A DNA stretch of 64,000 nt, from NCBI RefSeq assembly GCF_000349325.1, contig NC_020504.1, forward strand, positions 5,676,053-5,740,052, read 5' to 3'. The notes under the pieces were generated by a model. It did not search any database and was not told where the DNA came from. It saw only the letters and a list, made by a program, of their open reading frames with translations. Positions within the stretch are counted from its first letter, which is position 1. Each line of letters begins with the position of its first letter. Made by a program: the position numbers and the translations under genes. The DNA is from Streptomyces davaonensis JCM 4913. GTDB taxonomy: Bacteria > Actinomycetota > Actinomycetes > Streptomycetales > Streptomycetaceae. Positions 33,975-45,327 of this stretch are shown here, in pieces.

Positions 33975-35039
33975 GTGGTGAAGAAGACCTCGACCCGGCT
34001 GGCCGACGGTCGCGAGCTGATCTACTACGACCTGCGCGACGACCGCGTACGCGACGCGGTGGACCGGCGTCCGCTGGAGCGCACCGTCACCACCTCCGAG
34101 GTCCGGCGGGATCCGCTGCTCGGCGACTCCGTCGCGATCGCCTCGCACCGACAGGGCCGCACCTACCACCCCCCGGCCGACGAGTGCCCCCTGTGCCCCT
34201 CCGAGGGCGACCGGCTGAGCGAGATCCCGGACTCCTCGTACGACGTCGTGGTCTTCGAGAACCGCTTCCCCTCGCTGGCCGGTGACTCCGGCCGCTGCGA
34301 GGTCGTCTGCTTCACCTCCGACCACAACGCGTCCTTCGCCGATCTCACCGAGGAGCAGGCGCGGCTGGTGCTGGACGCGTGGACGGACCGCACCTCGGAG
34401 CTGTCCCATCTGCCCGCCGTGGAGCAGGTGTTCTGCTTCGAGAACCGCGGCGCCGAGATCGGCGTCACCCTCGGACATCCGCACGGGCAGATCTACGCGT
34501 ACCCCTTCACCACCCCGCGTACCGCGCTGATGCTGCGACAGCTCGCCCAGCACAAGGAGGCGACCGGCGGGGAGAACCTCTTCGACGCCGTCCTGGAGCG
34601 TGAACTCGCCGACGAGCGGGTCGTCCTCACGAGTGAACACTGGGTCGCCTTCGTGCCCTACGCCGCGCACTGGCCCTACGAGGTCCACCTGTACCCGCGC
34701 CGCCGGGTGCCGGATCTGCTGGGGCTCGACGAAGACGCGCGCTCAGAGTTTCCCCAGGTTTATCTGGAACTCTTGAAGCGCTTCGACCGGATCTTCGGCA
34801 CGCAGGAGTCTCCGACGCCTTACATCGCCGCCTGGCACCAGGCGCCGTTCGGGGCGCTGGAGGAGTTCGACGGTGTGGTCCGCGACGACTTCGCGCTCCA
34901 CCTCGAGCTTTTCACCATCCGCCGCACCTCCGGCAAGCTGAAGTTTCTCGCGGGTTCCGAGTCCGGCATGAGCGTGTTCATCAACGACGTGCCGCCGGAG
35001 CGCGCGGCCGAGCGACTGCGAGAGGTAGCGAGTTCATGA
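33975..35039 (+). CDS. galT: Galactose-1-phosphate uridylyltransferase
   Basis: A 354-residue GalT of the Leloir pathway. It exchanges UMP between UDP-glucose and galactose-1-phosphate through a uridylylated histidine. The active-site triplet is HPHGQ with His168 and the nucleophile His170. Zinc ligands are Cys71 and Cys74 (CPLC). GTG 33975 follows GAAGGAGTCCG; a second GTG is the next codon. The stop overlaps the galE start by four bases (ATGA). Confidence 0.95.
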   Translation: MVKKTSTRLADGRELIYYDLRDDRVRDAVDRRPLERTVTTSEVRRDPLLGDSVAIASHRQGRTYHPPADECPLCPSEGDRLSEIPDSSYDVVVFENRFPSLAGDSGRCEVVCFTSDHNASFADLTEEQARLVLDAWTDRTSELSHLPAVEQVFCFENRGAEIGVTLGHPHGQIYAYPFTTPRTALMLRQLAQHKEATGGENLFDAVLERELADERVVLTSEHWVAFVPYAAHWPYEVHLYPRRRVPDLLGLDEDARSEFPQVYLELLKRFDRIFGTQESPTPYIAAWHQAPFGALEEFDGVVRDDFALHLELFTIRRTSGKLKFLAGSESGMSVFINDVPPERAAERLREVASS

Positions 35040-35998
35040 AGTACCTGGTGACGGGCGGGGCGGGATACGTCGGCAGTGTGGTCGCCCAGCATCTGCTGGA
35101 GGCGGGGCACGAGGTCACCGTGCTCGACAACCTCTCCACCGGCTTCCGCGCGGGCGTCCCCGCGGGCGCCGTCTTCGTCGAGGGCGACATCCGCGACGCG
35201 GCCAAGTGGCTGGACGCCTCCTACGACGCCGTGCTGCACTTCGCCGCCTCCTCCCAGGTCGGCGAGTCGGTGGTGAAGCCCGAGAAGTACTGGGAGAACA
35301 ACGTCGGCGGCACCATGGCCCTCATCGGCGCCATGCGCGAGGCCGGGGTCCGCAGGCTGGTCTTCTCCTCCACGGCCGCCACCTACGGCGAGCCCGAGCA
35401 GATCCCGATCGTCGAGACCGCGCAGACCCGGCCCACCAACCCCTACGGCGCCACCAAGCTGGCCGTGGACCACATGATCACCGGCGAGGCGGCCGCCCAC
35501 GGCCTGGCGGCGGTGTCGCTGCGTTACTTCAACGTCGCCGGTGCCTACGGCGAGTTCGGCGAGCGCCACGACCCCGAGTCGCACCTCATCCCGCTGGTCC
35601 TCCAGGTCGCGCAGGGCCGCCGGGACGCCATCTCGGTCTTCGGCGACGACTACCCGACGCCGGACGGCACCTGCGTGCGCGACTACATCCACGTCGCCGA
35701 CCTGGCCGAGGCCCACCTGCTCGCCGTGAAGGCCGCACAGCCCGGCGAGCATCTGATCTGCAACCTCGGCAACGGCACGGGCTTCTCCGTGCGCGAGGTC
35801 ATCGAGACGGTCCGCGCGGTGACCGGGCACCCGGTCCCCGAGGTCGTGGCCCCCCGCCGGGGCGGCGATCCGGCGGTCCTGGTGGCGTCCGCCGCCACGG
35901 CCCGCGAGAAGCTGGGCTGGAACCCGTCGCGCGCCGACCTCACGGGAATCGTCGCGGACGCCTGGGAGTTCGCGCAGAAGATCACAAAGGAGCAGTAG
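35036..35998 (+). CDS. galE: UDP-glucose 4-epimerase
   Basis: A 320-residue extended short-chain dehydrogenase. The NAD-binding motif TGGAGYVG spans residues 6-13, and the catalytic residues are Ser112/Thr113 in SSTAATYGE and Tyr137-xxx-Lys141 (YGATK). It interconverts UDP-galactose and UDP-glucose. It is translationally coupled to galT on one side and to galK on the other, where TAGTG joins stop and start. Confidence 0.95.
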   Translation: MKYLVTGGAGYVGSVVAQHLLEAGHEVTVLDNLSTGFRAGVPAGAVFVEGDIRDAAKWLDASYDAVLHFAASSQVGESVVKPEKYWENNVGGTMALIGAMREAGVRRLVFSSTAATYGEPEQIPIVETAQTRPTNPYGATKLAVDHMITGEAAAHGLAAVSLRYFNVAGAYGEFGERHDPESHLIPLVLQVAQGRRDAISVFGDDYPTPDGTCVRDYIHVADLAEAHLLAVKAAQPGEHLICNLGNGTGFSVREVIETVRAVTGHPVPEVVAPRRGGDPAVLVASAATAREKLGWNPSRADLTGIVADAWEFAQKITKEQ

Positions 35999-37149
35999 TG
36001 GGGCAGCAGGTGCGGGACGGTTTCGTCGAGCTCTACGGAACGGCGCCGGAGGGAGTCTGGTCGGCGCCCGGCCGCGTCAACCTCATCGGTGAGCACACCG
36101 ACTACAACGACGGCTTCGTGATGCCCTTCGCGCTGCCGCACACGGCGGTCGCGGCCGTCTCCAAGCGCACGGACGGCGTCCTGCGCCTGCACTCGGCGGA
36201 CGTCGAGGGCGGCGTGGTGGAACTGCGTCTGGACGACCTCGTGCCGGGGACCGACCGGAGGTGGACGGCGTACCCGGCCGGTGTCGTCTGGGCCCTGCGC
36301 GAGGCCGGGCACCCGGTCACCGGCGCGGACGTCCACCTCGCCTCGACGGTCCCGGCGGGCGCGGGCCTGTCCTCCTCGGCGGCCCTTGAGGTCGTCATCG
36401 CGCTGGCCCTGAACGACCTCTACGAACTCGGCCTCCAGCGCTGGCAGTTGGCCCGCCTGTGCCAGCGCGCCGAGAACGTCTACGTCGGTGCCCCCACCGG
36501 GATCATGGACCAGACCGCCTCCGCCTGCTGCGAGCAGGGCCACGCGCTCTTCCTCGACACCCGGGACCTCTCCCAGAAGCAGATCCCCTTCGACCTCGCC
36601 GCCGAGGGCATGCGCCTGCTGGTCGTCGACACCCGGGTCAAGCACTCCCACAGCGAGGGCGAGTACGGCAAGCGCCGCGCGGGCTGCGAGCGGGGAGCCG
36701 CGCTGCTGGGCGTGGACGCCCTCAGGGATGTGCCGTACGACGGACTCGACGCGGCGCTTCAGCGGCTCGGCGACGACGAGGAGGCGGTCCGCCTGGTCCG
36801 GCACGTCGTCACCGAGGACGAGCGGGTGGAGCGGGTCGTCGCCCTGCTTCAGGCGGGCGAGACGCGGGCGATCGGGCCGGTGCTGGTCGCGGGCCACGCC
36901 TCGCTGCGCGACGACTTCCGGATCTCCTGTCCCGAGCTGGACCTGGTCGTCGACACCGCCCTCGCGGCCGGTGCGCTCGGCGCCCGGATGACCGGCGGCG
37001 GCTTCGGCGGCTCGGCGATCGTGCTGGCCGAGGAGTCCGACGTGGACACCATCACCAAGGCCGTCGTGGAGGCGTTCGCCGCGGCGGACTTCACCACCCC
37101 GCGCGTCTTCGAGGCGGTGCCCGCCGCGGGCGCCCGCCGCCTCAGCTGA
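35998..37149 (+). CDS. galK: Galactokinase
   Basis: A 383-residue GHMP kinase. The galactose-binding signature GRVNLIGEHTDYNDGFVMP lies near residue 24, the ATP loop PAGAGLSSSAALEVV near 119, and GARMTGGGFGGSAIVL near the C-terminus. It phosphorylates galactose at O1. The GTG shares its first base with the galE stop. Its 3' end overlaps the convergent GNAT gene by eight bases. Confidence 0.95.
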   Translation: MGQQVRDGFVELYGTAPEGVWSAPGRVNLIGEHTDYNDGFVMPFALPHTAVAAVSKRTDGVLRLHSADVEGGVVELRLDDLVPGTDRRWTAYPAGVVWALREAGHPVTGADVHLASTVPAGAGLSSSAALEVVIALALNDLYELGLQRWQLARLCQRAENVYVGAPTGIMDQTASACCEQGHALFLDTRDLSQKQIPFDLAAEGMRLLVVDTRVKHSHSEGEYGKRRAGCERGAALLGVDALRDVPYDGLDAALQRLGDDEEAVRLVRHVVTEDERVERVVALLQAGETRAIGPVLVAGHASLRDDFRISCPELDLVVDTALAAGALGARMTGGGFGGSAIVLAEESDVDTITKAVVEAFAAADFTTPRVFEAVPAAGARRLS

Positions 37150-37585
37150 GCCGCTTGGTCAGCGTGAACTCCGTGATCCCCGGCGGATAGTCGGGGATCA
37201 CGCACACCACGTCGTACCCCTGCCGCTTGTAGAACTCCGGCGCCTGGAAGTCCCAGGTCTCCAGGCGTGCGGCGGCACAGCCCCGTTCCTCGCGGGCCGA
37301 CCGCTCCGCCTCGGCGAGCAGTCGCGAGCCGAGCCCCGCCCCGCGGTGGCGTTCGTCGACCCAGAGGTACTGCACATGGAGCCAGCCCGCCCAGGTGTGA
37401 CCGACCAGCCCGCCGGCGAGACCGCCCGCGGCGTCCATCATCCAGATGTGGAGCGGAAGTTCACGTTCACCTGGGGTTCCGCGCATCGCGCTGAGGACCG
37501 GGGAGGCCGCGGTGTTGGTCTCCCGCAGCCGGGCACGAAGAAGATCGCGCCGTTCTTTGTCGACTTCTGTCTCCATTCGGAACAT
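37142..37585 (-). CDS. GNAT family N-acetyltransferase
   Basis: A 147-residue Gcn5-related acetyltransferase. Motif A is VQYLWVDERHRGAGLGSRLLAEAER with the acetyl-CoA loop RGAGLGS, and the C-terminal part reads FQAPEFYKRQGYDVV. Substrate unknown. Three in-frame ATGs (37597, 37585, 37576) are possible; 37585 is chosen because TATGGT ends seven bases before it, in line with other leaderless genes here. It converges on galK with an eight-base overlap. Confidence 0.78.
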   Translation of the reverse strand: MFRMETEVDKERRDLLRARLRETNTAASPVLSAMRGTPGERELPLHIWMMDAAGGLAGGLVGHTWAGWLHVQYLWVDERHRGAGLGSRLLAEAERSAREERGCAAARLETWDFQAPEFYKRQGYDVVCVIPDYPPGITEFTLTKRLS

Positions 37586-37825
37586 GCGGCACACCATAAA
37601 CGCGTCGGCAGGCCAGTTCTGCAAATTGCCTTCCGCTCCGGGCCCCCGCCCGTACTCTGATGAGCAGCGCCGGTGGGGGCCGGTGCTGATCAGGGGGCGA
37701 GACAGTCGGGTACGACGTCCGCGGTGGGGGTACCAGTGTCTGCACGGCGGCGGCCGTGCGGCCGTGACCGTCCGTGGGCGTCGTGCCCGCGCCGGTTGTC
37801 GTTCTCCGGACCAGTGGGGGTTTCA

Positions 37826-38593
37826 GTGGTTCGTATCCGAGTCCTGGTCGTCGACGACCACCGTATCTTCGCCGAGTCGCTCGCTGCCGCGCTGGCCGCC
37901 GAGCCCGACGTCGACGTCTCCGCCGCGGGCAGCGGTCCGGCCGCCCTGCGGAGCCTGGAGCGCGCGGCCGCCGAGGGGCGCCGCTACGACGTCCTGCTCG
38001 TCGACGCCGACCTGGGCGGCGGGGTGCCGGGCATACGGCCCGCGCCGCCGGTGCAGGAGGTGGGGGAGGACGGCCTGGTCGACGGCATCTCCCTGGTCGC
38101 CGGGGTGCGTTCGGCGCAGCCCGGGGTGCGGATCGTGGTGCTCGCCGAGAAGGACGACCCGCGGCGGGCGGCGCTGGCGCTCCAGGCCGGGGCGTCGGGC
38201 TGGGTCGCCAAGGACTGCTCACTGTCCCGGCTGCTCACCGTCATCCGCGGGGTGCTGCGCGAGGAGACGCACCTCCCGCCCGCCCTCCTCACCGGCGTAC
38301 TGCGCGAGTTGACCGCCGCGCGCAAGCACCGCACCGAGAGCGAACGGCTGGTGGAGTCGCTGACCCCGCGCGAACGCGAGGTCCTGCGCTGCATGGTGGC
38401 GGGCCTGGGCCGCAAGGCGGTGGCCGAGCGCCTGTACCTCTCCCCGCACACGGTCCGCACCCACATGCAGAACGTCCTGGGCAAGTTGGGCGTCCACAGC
38501 ACGCTGGCGGCGGTGGCGCTGGCGCGGAGGGCGGGGGTGGGTCCGGTGGATCTGGCGGGGGATGTAGTGGAACGGGGCGGTCAACTGGCCTGA
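37826..38593 (+). CDS. NarL/FixJ-type response regulator with receiver insertion
   Basis: A 255-residue regulator. The receiver retains Asp10-Asp11, phosphoacceptor Asp60 (VLLVDADLGG) and the lysine of GWVAKD, so it could be phosphorylated. About 20-25 extra residues (from GGVPGIRPAPP to DGLVDG) follow the phosphoacceptor, in the beta3-alpha3 loop, which is unusual. The C-terminal LuxR-type HTH reads LTPREREVLRCMVAGLGRKAVAERLYLSPHTVRTHMQNVLGKLGV. No kinase gene is adjacent. GTG 37826 has GGGGG six bases upstream; GTG 37814 is an alternative. Confidence 0.82.
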   Translation: MVRIRVLVVDDHRIFAESLAAALAAEPDVDVSAAGSGPAALRSLERAAAEGRRYDVLLVDADLGGGVPGIRPAPPVQEVGEDGLVDGISLVAGVRSAQPGVRIVVLAEKDDPRRAALALQAGASGWVAKDCSLSRLLTVIRGVLREETHLPPALLTGVLRELTAARKHRTESERLVESLTPREREVLRCMVAGLGRKAVAERLYLSPHTVRTHMQNVLGKLGVHSTLAAVALARRAGVGPVDLAGDVVERGGQLA

Positions 38594-38598
38594 GGGAC

Positions 38599-38626
38599 GC
38601 GGGGCTGTATCGATCTACGGCTCCGC
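38599..38626. terminator. Bidirectional hairpin between convergent regulator genes
   Basis: An 11-bp stem with two G-T pairs (38599-38609 with 38616-38626), loop TCGATC. It is placed six bases after the response regulator stop and nine before the convergent tamR stop. Confidence 0.65.
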
Positions 38627-38634
38627 CGCGGGCG

Positions 38635-39132
38635 CTAGCCGGGGATGTTGTCGAACGGCGCCGTCAACTGCCGCAACAACCCCGCCAGTTCCCCCCGCTG
38701 CCCTCGCGAGAGCTCCGCAAGGATCGCGCGCTCCTGGTCCAGCAACCCGGCCAGCGCCTGATCCGCCCGGTCCTGCCCCTCCTCGGTGAGCCGGACCAGC
38801 ACACCCCGCCGGTCACTGGGATCCGGCAGCCGCTCCACCAGCCCCTTCTTGGTCAGCCGGTCGATGCGGTTGGTCATCGTGCCGGAGGTGACCAGGGTCT
38901 GCGTCAGCAACTGCCCCGGAGAGAGCTGATACGGCGATCCCGCGCGCCGCAGCGCGGTGAGCACATCGAACTCCCAGGGCTCCAGGCTGTGCTCGGCGAA
39001 GGCCAGCCGACGCGCGCGGTCCAGGTGCCGGGCCAGCCTGCTGACGCGGCTGAGTACTTCCAGCGGTTCCACGTCGAGGTCCGGGCGCTCCCGACGCCAC
39101 GCCGCAACCAGCCGATCGACCTCGTCCTCCAT
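38635..39132 (-). CDS. tamR: MarR family regulator TamR
   Basis: A 165-residue MarR-type protein with a winged helix at about 60-120 (LLTQTLVTSGTMTNRIDRLTKKGLVERLPDPSDRRGVLVRLT). It is divergent from tam with only 88 bases between starts, the arrangement described for S. coelicolor TamR, which binds trans-aconitate, citrate and related ligands and controls the trans-aconitate methyltransferase gene under oxidative stress. ATG 39132 is chosen because TACACT ends seven bases upstream; a longer reading from 39183 would swallow the promoter and operator. Confidence 0.82.
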   Translation of the reverse strand: MEDEVDRLVAAWRRERPDLDVEPLEVLSRVSRLARHLDRARRLAFAEHSLEPWEFDVLTALRRAGSPYQLSPGQLLTQTLVTSGTMTNRIDRLTKKGLVERLPDPSDRRGVLVRLTEEGQDRADQALAGLLDQERAILAELSRGQRGELAGLLRQLTAPFDNIPG

Positions 39133-39166
39133 GACGATCAGTGTAGTGGTTGTGTCGACGTGAAGT

Positions 39167-39197
39167 CTCTTGATGTCGAGCATCTTGATATGAAGCT
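39167..39197. promoter_or_regulatory. Candidate TamR operators between tamR and tam
   Basis: CTTGATATGAAG (39184-39195) is palindromic except for one symmetrical pair, and a related copy CTCTTGATGTCGAG lies at 39167-39180. Both share CTTGAT. They sit between the divergent starts, where TamR is expected to bind. Confidence 0.6.
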
Positions 39198-39220
39198 AAA
39201 TCTGGGGGAAGGTGGCAGTC

Positions 39221-40003
39221 ATGACGACACCCACCTGGGATCCCGCCCAGTACCTGCGTCACGCCGACCACCGCGCCCGGCCCTTCATGGACCTCCTGGC
39301 CCGGATCCCCGACCTCCCCGGCGACCGGCCCCGCATCGCCGACCTGGGCTGCGGCCCCGGAAACGCGACGGCGCTCCTCGCGAGCCGCTGGCCGACGGCA
39401 CACGTCACCGGCTACGACAACTCCCCCGAGATGCTCTCCCGCGCCCAGGCGCACGCCGGCCCGCACCTCGACTTCGCGCACGCCGACGTACGCACCTGGG
39501 CACCCGGTGAGCCGTACGACCTGATCGTCAGCAATGCCACGCTCCACTGGGTCCCGGGCCACGCCGACTGCTTCGCGAGCTGGATCGAGGGGCTCGCCCC
39601 CGGCGGCACCCTCGCCTTCCAGGTCCCCGGCAACTTCGACTCCCCGAGCCACCGTCTGATGCGCGAGCAGGCCCACGCGTACGGCCTGACCGACGCCCTG
39701 CGCCACGACGGGGCGATCCTCACCCCGCAGGCCTATCTGGACCGCCTGACCGGCCTCGGCTGCGCGGCGGACGTCTGGGAGACCACGTACGTCCATCTCC
39801 TGACCGGCGAGGATCCGGTCCTGGACTGGGTGAAGGGCACGGGCCTGCTGCCGGTGCTCACGGCCCTCGCGGACGACCCGGAGACCAGGGAGAGGTTCGT
39901 GGAGGAGTACCGCAAGGCGCTGCGCGAGGCGTACCCGCCGGGACCGCACGGCACCCCGTTCCCGTTCCGCCGCGTCTTCGCCGTGGCCCGGAAGGAGGCG
40001 TGA
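39221..40003 (+). CDS. tam: Trans-aconitate 2-methyltransferase
   Basis: A 260-residue class I SAM-dependent methyltransferase. RIADLGCGPGNATALLASRWP is the SAM loop near residue 42, YDNSPEMLSRA holds the acidic residue for the SAM ribose, and YDLIVSNATLHWVPGH matches the Tam family. It methylates trans-aconitate, which otherwise inhibits aconitase. ATG 39221 is used, with GGAAGG about nine bases upstream; a GTG at 39212 also lies in frame. Its stop overlaps the VOC gene start (TGATG). Confidence 0.87.
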   Translation: MTTPTWDPAQYLRHADHRARPFMDLLARIPDLPGDRPRIADLGCGPGNATALLASRWPTAHVTGYDNSPEMLSRAQAHAGPHLDFAHADVRTWAPGEPYDLIVSNATLHWVPGHADCFASWIEGLAPGGTLAFQVPGNFDSPSHRLMREQAHAYGLTDALRHDGAILTPQAYLDRLTGLGCAADVWETTYVHLLTGEDPVLDWVKGTGLLPVLTALADDPETRERFVEEYRKALREAYPPGPHGTPFPFRRVFAVARKEA

Positions 40004-40434
40004 TGATCAGCGCGCTCGATCACGTCCAGCTCGCCGCGCCGCCCGGCTCCGAGGACCGGCTGCGGGCGTACTACGTCGAGGTGCTCGGCATGACCGAGCT
40101 CCCCAAGCCGCCCGTGCTCGCGGCGCGCGGAGGCTGCTGGTTCCAGGCGGGGGCCGTACAGCTGCACCTGGGCATCGAGACCGACTTCCGCCCGGCCCGC
40201 AAGGCCCACCCCGGCCTCCGGGTCACCGGCATAGCGGCGTACGCCGCCCGGCTGGAGGCCCGCGGAGCGACCGTGACCTGGGACGCGAACCTGCCCGGCC
40301 ACCGGCGCTTCTACTCCACGGACCCCGTCGGCAACCGGCTGGAGTTCCTGGAACCCAGGGCCCGTCTGACAATTCCCGCCTGCCGCGCGGCGCCTGGCAC
40401 GCGCGCTCGCCGCGTTGCCGAACCGCCCACGTGA
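40003..40434 (+). CDS. VOC (glyoxalase-fold) family protein with altered C-terminus
   Basis: A 143-residue protein of the vicinal-oxygen-chelate fold, with LDHVQLAAPPGSEDRLRAYYVEVLGM at the start and FYSTDPVGNRLEFLEP near the end. The native fold ends about residue 119. The last 25 codons read into an inverted-repeat element (starting 40357), giving a basic unstructured tail. Metal ligands of active VOC enzymes are only partly present (His in DHVQ, Glu in LEFLE). AAGGAGG just before ATG 40003 and the overlap with tam show coupling. The original stop codon is lost. Confidence 0.78.
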   Translation: MISALDHVQLAAPPGSEDRLRAYYVEVLGMTELPKPPVLAARGGCWFQAGAVQLHLGIETDFRPARKAHPGLRVTGIAAYAARLEARGATVTWDANLPGHRRFYSTDPVGNRLEFLEPRARLTIPACRAAPGTRARRVAEPPT

Positions 40435-40532
40435 CTCCGCCACGCGGGCGCTCCGGCGCCTTGCGATCACACGCACCAGACACCGCGCGGCCCGCCCTCC
40501 GGGCGGACGACGGGAATTGTCAGACGGGCCCT
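40357..40532. mobile_element. MITE-like element with 22-bp perfect terminal inverted repeats
   Basis: A 176-bp segment flanked by perfect 22-bp inverted repeats (40357-40378, beginning AGGGCCCGTCTG, and 40511-40532). There is no coding capacity of its own. It interrupts the junction of two convergent genes: the VOC frame runs 78 bases into it, and the stop codon of the TetR gene is completed by its outer AG. No clear target duplication is seen (CCC on the left, AAC on the right). A transposase acting on such ends would have to be supplied in trans. The hairpin may also stop transcription from both sides. Confidence 0.85.
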
Positions 40533-41208
40533 AACTCTTCCGGCGCCCTATGAGATGCGGCTTGGCCTCAAGCCCGTCCAGGCCGTGCCAGGCCAGGTTC
40601 ACCAGATGGGCCGCCACCTCGGCCTTCTTCGGGCGGCGGACGTCCAGCCACCACTGGCCGGTCAGCGCGACCATGCCGACCAGGGCCTGGGCGTAGAGGG
40701 GGGCCAGCTTCGGGTCGAAGCCGCGGAGCTTGAACTCGCGGCCCAGGATGTCCTCCACCTGGGTGGCGATGTCCGAGATCAGCGAGGCGAACGACCCCGT
40801 GGACTGCGGGATGGGGGAGTCACGGACCAGGATGCGGAAGCCGTCCGTGTTCTCCTCGATGTAGTCCAGGAGCGCGAAGGCGGCCTGTTCGCACAGCTCG
40901 CGGGGGTGGCCCGCGGTCAGGGAACTCGTCACCATGTCCAGCAGCCGGCGCATCTCGCGGTCCACCACCACCGCGTACAGGCCCTCCTTGCCGCCGAAGT
41001 GCTCGTAGACCACCGGCTTGGACACCCCGGCCTTCGCCGCGATCTCCTCCACCGACGTGCCCTCGAAGCCCTTCGCGGCGAAGAGGGTGCGACCGATCTC
41101 CAGCAGCTGCTGGCGGCGCTCCGCACCGGTCATCCGGGTGCGACGCGCACGCCGCGGCTTCTCGTTGCTCGGGGTACTGCTGGAGTCGGTCGCCACGGCG
41201 TCAATCAT
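40531..41208 (-). CDS. TetR family transcriptional regulator coupled to the desaturase
   Basis: A 225-residue TetR protein. After a basic N-terminal arm (PRRARRTRM) comes the HTH at about 28-75 (FAAKGFEGTSVEEIAAKAGVSKPVVYEHF) and a helical ligand domain. The start overlaps the desaturase stop by four bases (ATGA), so the two are made together and the regulator probably senses acyl-CoA or membrane lipid state. Its TAG is formed with two bases of the adjoining inverted-repeat element, so the native C-terminus may have been slightly different. Confidence 0.87.
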   Translation of the reverse strand: MIDAVATDSSSTPSNEKPRRARRTRMTGAERRQQLLEIGRTLFAAKGFEGTSVEEIAAKAGVSKPVVYEHFGGKEGLYAVVVDREMRRLLDMVTSSLTAGHPRELCEQAAFALLDYIEENTDGFRILVRDSPIPQSTGSFASLISDIATQVEDILGREFKLRGFDPKLAPLYAQALVGMVALTGQWWLDVRRPKKAEVAAHLVNLAWHGLDGLEAKPHLIGRRKS

Positions 41209-42215
41209 GCCGCGTTCGCGGCCTTGGCCCCGCGCCGGGAGCGGTCTTCCTCGGTGTTACGGCGGGAATCGATACGCGAGCGTGACGGCCAGCGCACGTC
41301 GTACGCCCAGCCCGCCAGCTCGAACCAGCGGATCAGACGGGCGCTCGAATCGATCTGCCCGCGCATCACACCGTGCCGCGCCGAGGTCGGGTCGGCGTGG
41401 TGCAGGTTGTGCCAGGACTCGCCGCAGGACAGCACCGCCAGCCACCACACGTTGCCCGACCGGTCCCGCGACTTGAAGGGACGCTTGCCGACCGCGTGGC
41501 AGATGGAGTTGATCGACCAGGTCACGTGGTGCAGCAGGGCCACCCGGACGAGGGAGCCCCAGAAGAAGCCGGTGAACGCGCCCCACCAGGACCAGGTCAC
41601 CAGGCCGCCGATCAGCGCGGGCAGCGCCAGCGACAGCATCGTCCAGTAGATGAACTGCCGGGAGATCGCCCGGAGCACCGGGTCCTTGACCAGATCCGGG
41701 GCGTACTTCTCCTGCGAGGTCTGCTCCTCGTCGAACATCCAGCCGATATGGGCCCACCACAGGCCCTTCATCAGCGCGGGCAGGGTCTCGCCGTACTTCC
41801 ACGGCGAGTGCGGGTCGCCCTCGGCGTCGGAGAACTTGTGGTGCTTGCGGTGGTCGGCGACCCAGCGGACCAGGGGGCCCTCGACCGCCATCGACCCGGC
41901 GATCGCCAGCGCGATCTTCAGAGGGCGCTTCGCCTTGAAGGAACCGTGGGTGAAGTGACGGTGGAAACCGATCGTGATGCCGTGGCAGCCCAGGTAGTAG
42001 AAGAAGACCAGCAGGCCGAGGTCGAGCCAGCTCACTCCCCAGCCCCAGGCCAGCGGCACCGCCGCCAGCAGCGCCACGAACGGGACGGCAATGAAGAGCA
42101 GCAGCGCGATCTGTTCGATCGAGCGCTTCTGCTCGCCGCCGAGCGTGGCGGAGGTGGTCGTGGTGTCGTCGTTCGCCTGCGGGGCGTCTTCGATCACATC
42201 GGAGCTCGTGGTCAT
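41205..42215 (-). CDS. Acyl-CoA/fatty acid delta-9-type desaturase
   Basis: A 336-residue integral membrane desaturase with four TM helices. The three histidine boxes that bind the diiron centre are intact: HRHFTH (85-90), HRKHH (122-126) and HNLHH near 265, all embedded in family context (GFHRHFTHGSFKAKRP, WVADHRKHHKFSD). It introduces a cis double bond into acyl chains and so adjusts membrane fluidity. ATG 42215. It is followed by a coupled TetR gene and preceded by two tandem palindromes. It is divergent from ppc. Confidence 0.92.
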   Translation of the reverse strand: MTTSSDVIEDAPQANDDTTTTSATLGGEQKRSIEQIALLLFIAVPFVALLAAVPLAWGWGVSWLDLGLLVFFYYLGCHGITIGFHRHFTHGSFKAKRPLKIALAIAGSMAVEGPLVRWVADHRKHHKFSDAEGDPHSPWKYGETLPALMKGLWWAHIGWMFDEEQTSQEKYAPDLVKDPVLRAISRQFIYWTMLSLALPALIGGLVTWSWWGAFTGFFWGSLVRVALLHHVTWSINSICHAVGKRPFKSRDRSGNVWWLAVLSCGESWHNLHHADPTSARHGVMRGQIDSSARLIRWFELAGWAYDVRWPSRSRIDSRRNTEEDRSRRGAKAANAA

Positions 42216-42300
42216 GGGCGTCCCCTGTGGGGTCGAGGGTGGTGAAGGCAGATGCCGGGTGGCTGCGGGAACCGTTCCCTGATTCCGTTACATCGGTCCC

Positions 42301-42327
42301 TACGGTTCCGTAACCTACGGCGTCGTA
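42301..42327 (-). promoter_or_regulatory. Tandem TACGG palindromes upstream of the desaturase
   Basis: TACGGTTCCGTA (42301-42312) and TACGGCGTCGTA (42316-42327) are two near-identical 12-bp palindromes 15 bp apart, about 90-110 nt before the desaturase start. On the minus strand CATACT just upstream could be a -10. They are the natural candidates for the operator of the TetR protein encoded downstream. Confidence 0.6.
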
Positions 42328-42524
42328 AGTATGGCAGCGCGTCGCCGGGCGGCAAGAGCCCGTGAGTCTGCGCGTCCGCACCGGCACCTATCCTTGTGTC
42401 GGTCGGACAGCGCGGTCCGCTCTGATTTCTTCCCGGATGTCCGTCCCGTATGCGGCAGCCGCCGCGCGGGACGTGCCCCCGGGTTCCCTCCAGACGAGCT
42501 TCAACACTGCAAGGAGCCGCACCT

Positions 42525-45266
<2,742 letters not shown>

Positions 45267-45283
45267 TTCCGGCCTGAAACGGG

Positions 45284-45317
45284 AAGGCGCCCCCCGAAGC
45301 TCTCGGGGGGCGCCTTT
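45284..45317 (+). terminator. Terminator after ppc
   Basis: A perfect 14-bp stem (45284-45297 with 45303-45316) with a five-base loop and a short T run. It also faces the convergent sortase-substrate gene and probably serves both. Confidence 0.88.
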
Positions 45318-45327
45318 GCGTTGTGGG

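Noticed and set aside
42216..42524. A small gene in the desaturase-ppc gap
   Set aside because: Short open frames there overlap the palindromes and the ppc leader and lack start signals; the gap is read as two divergent promoters.
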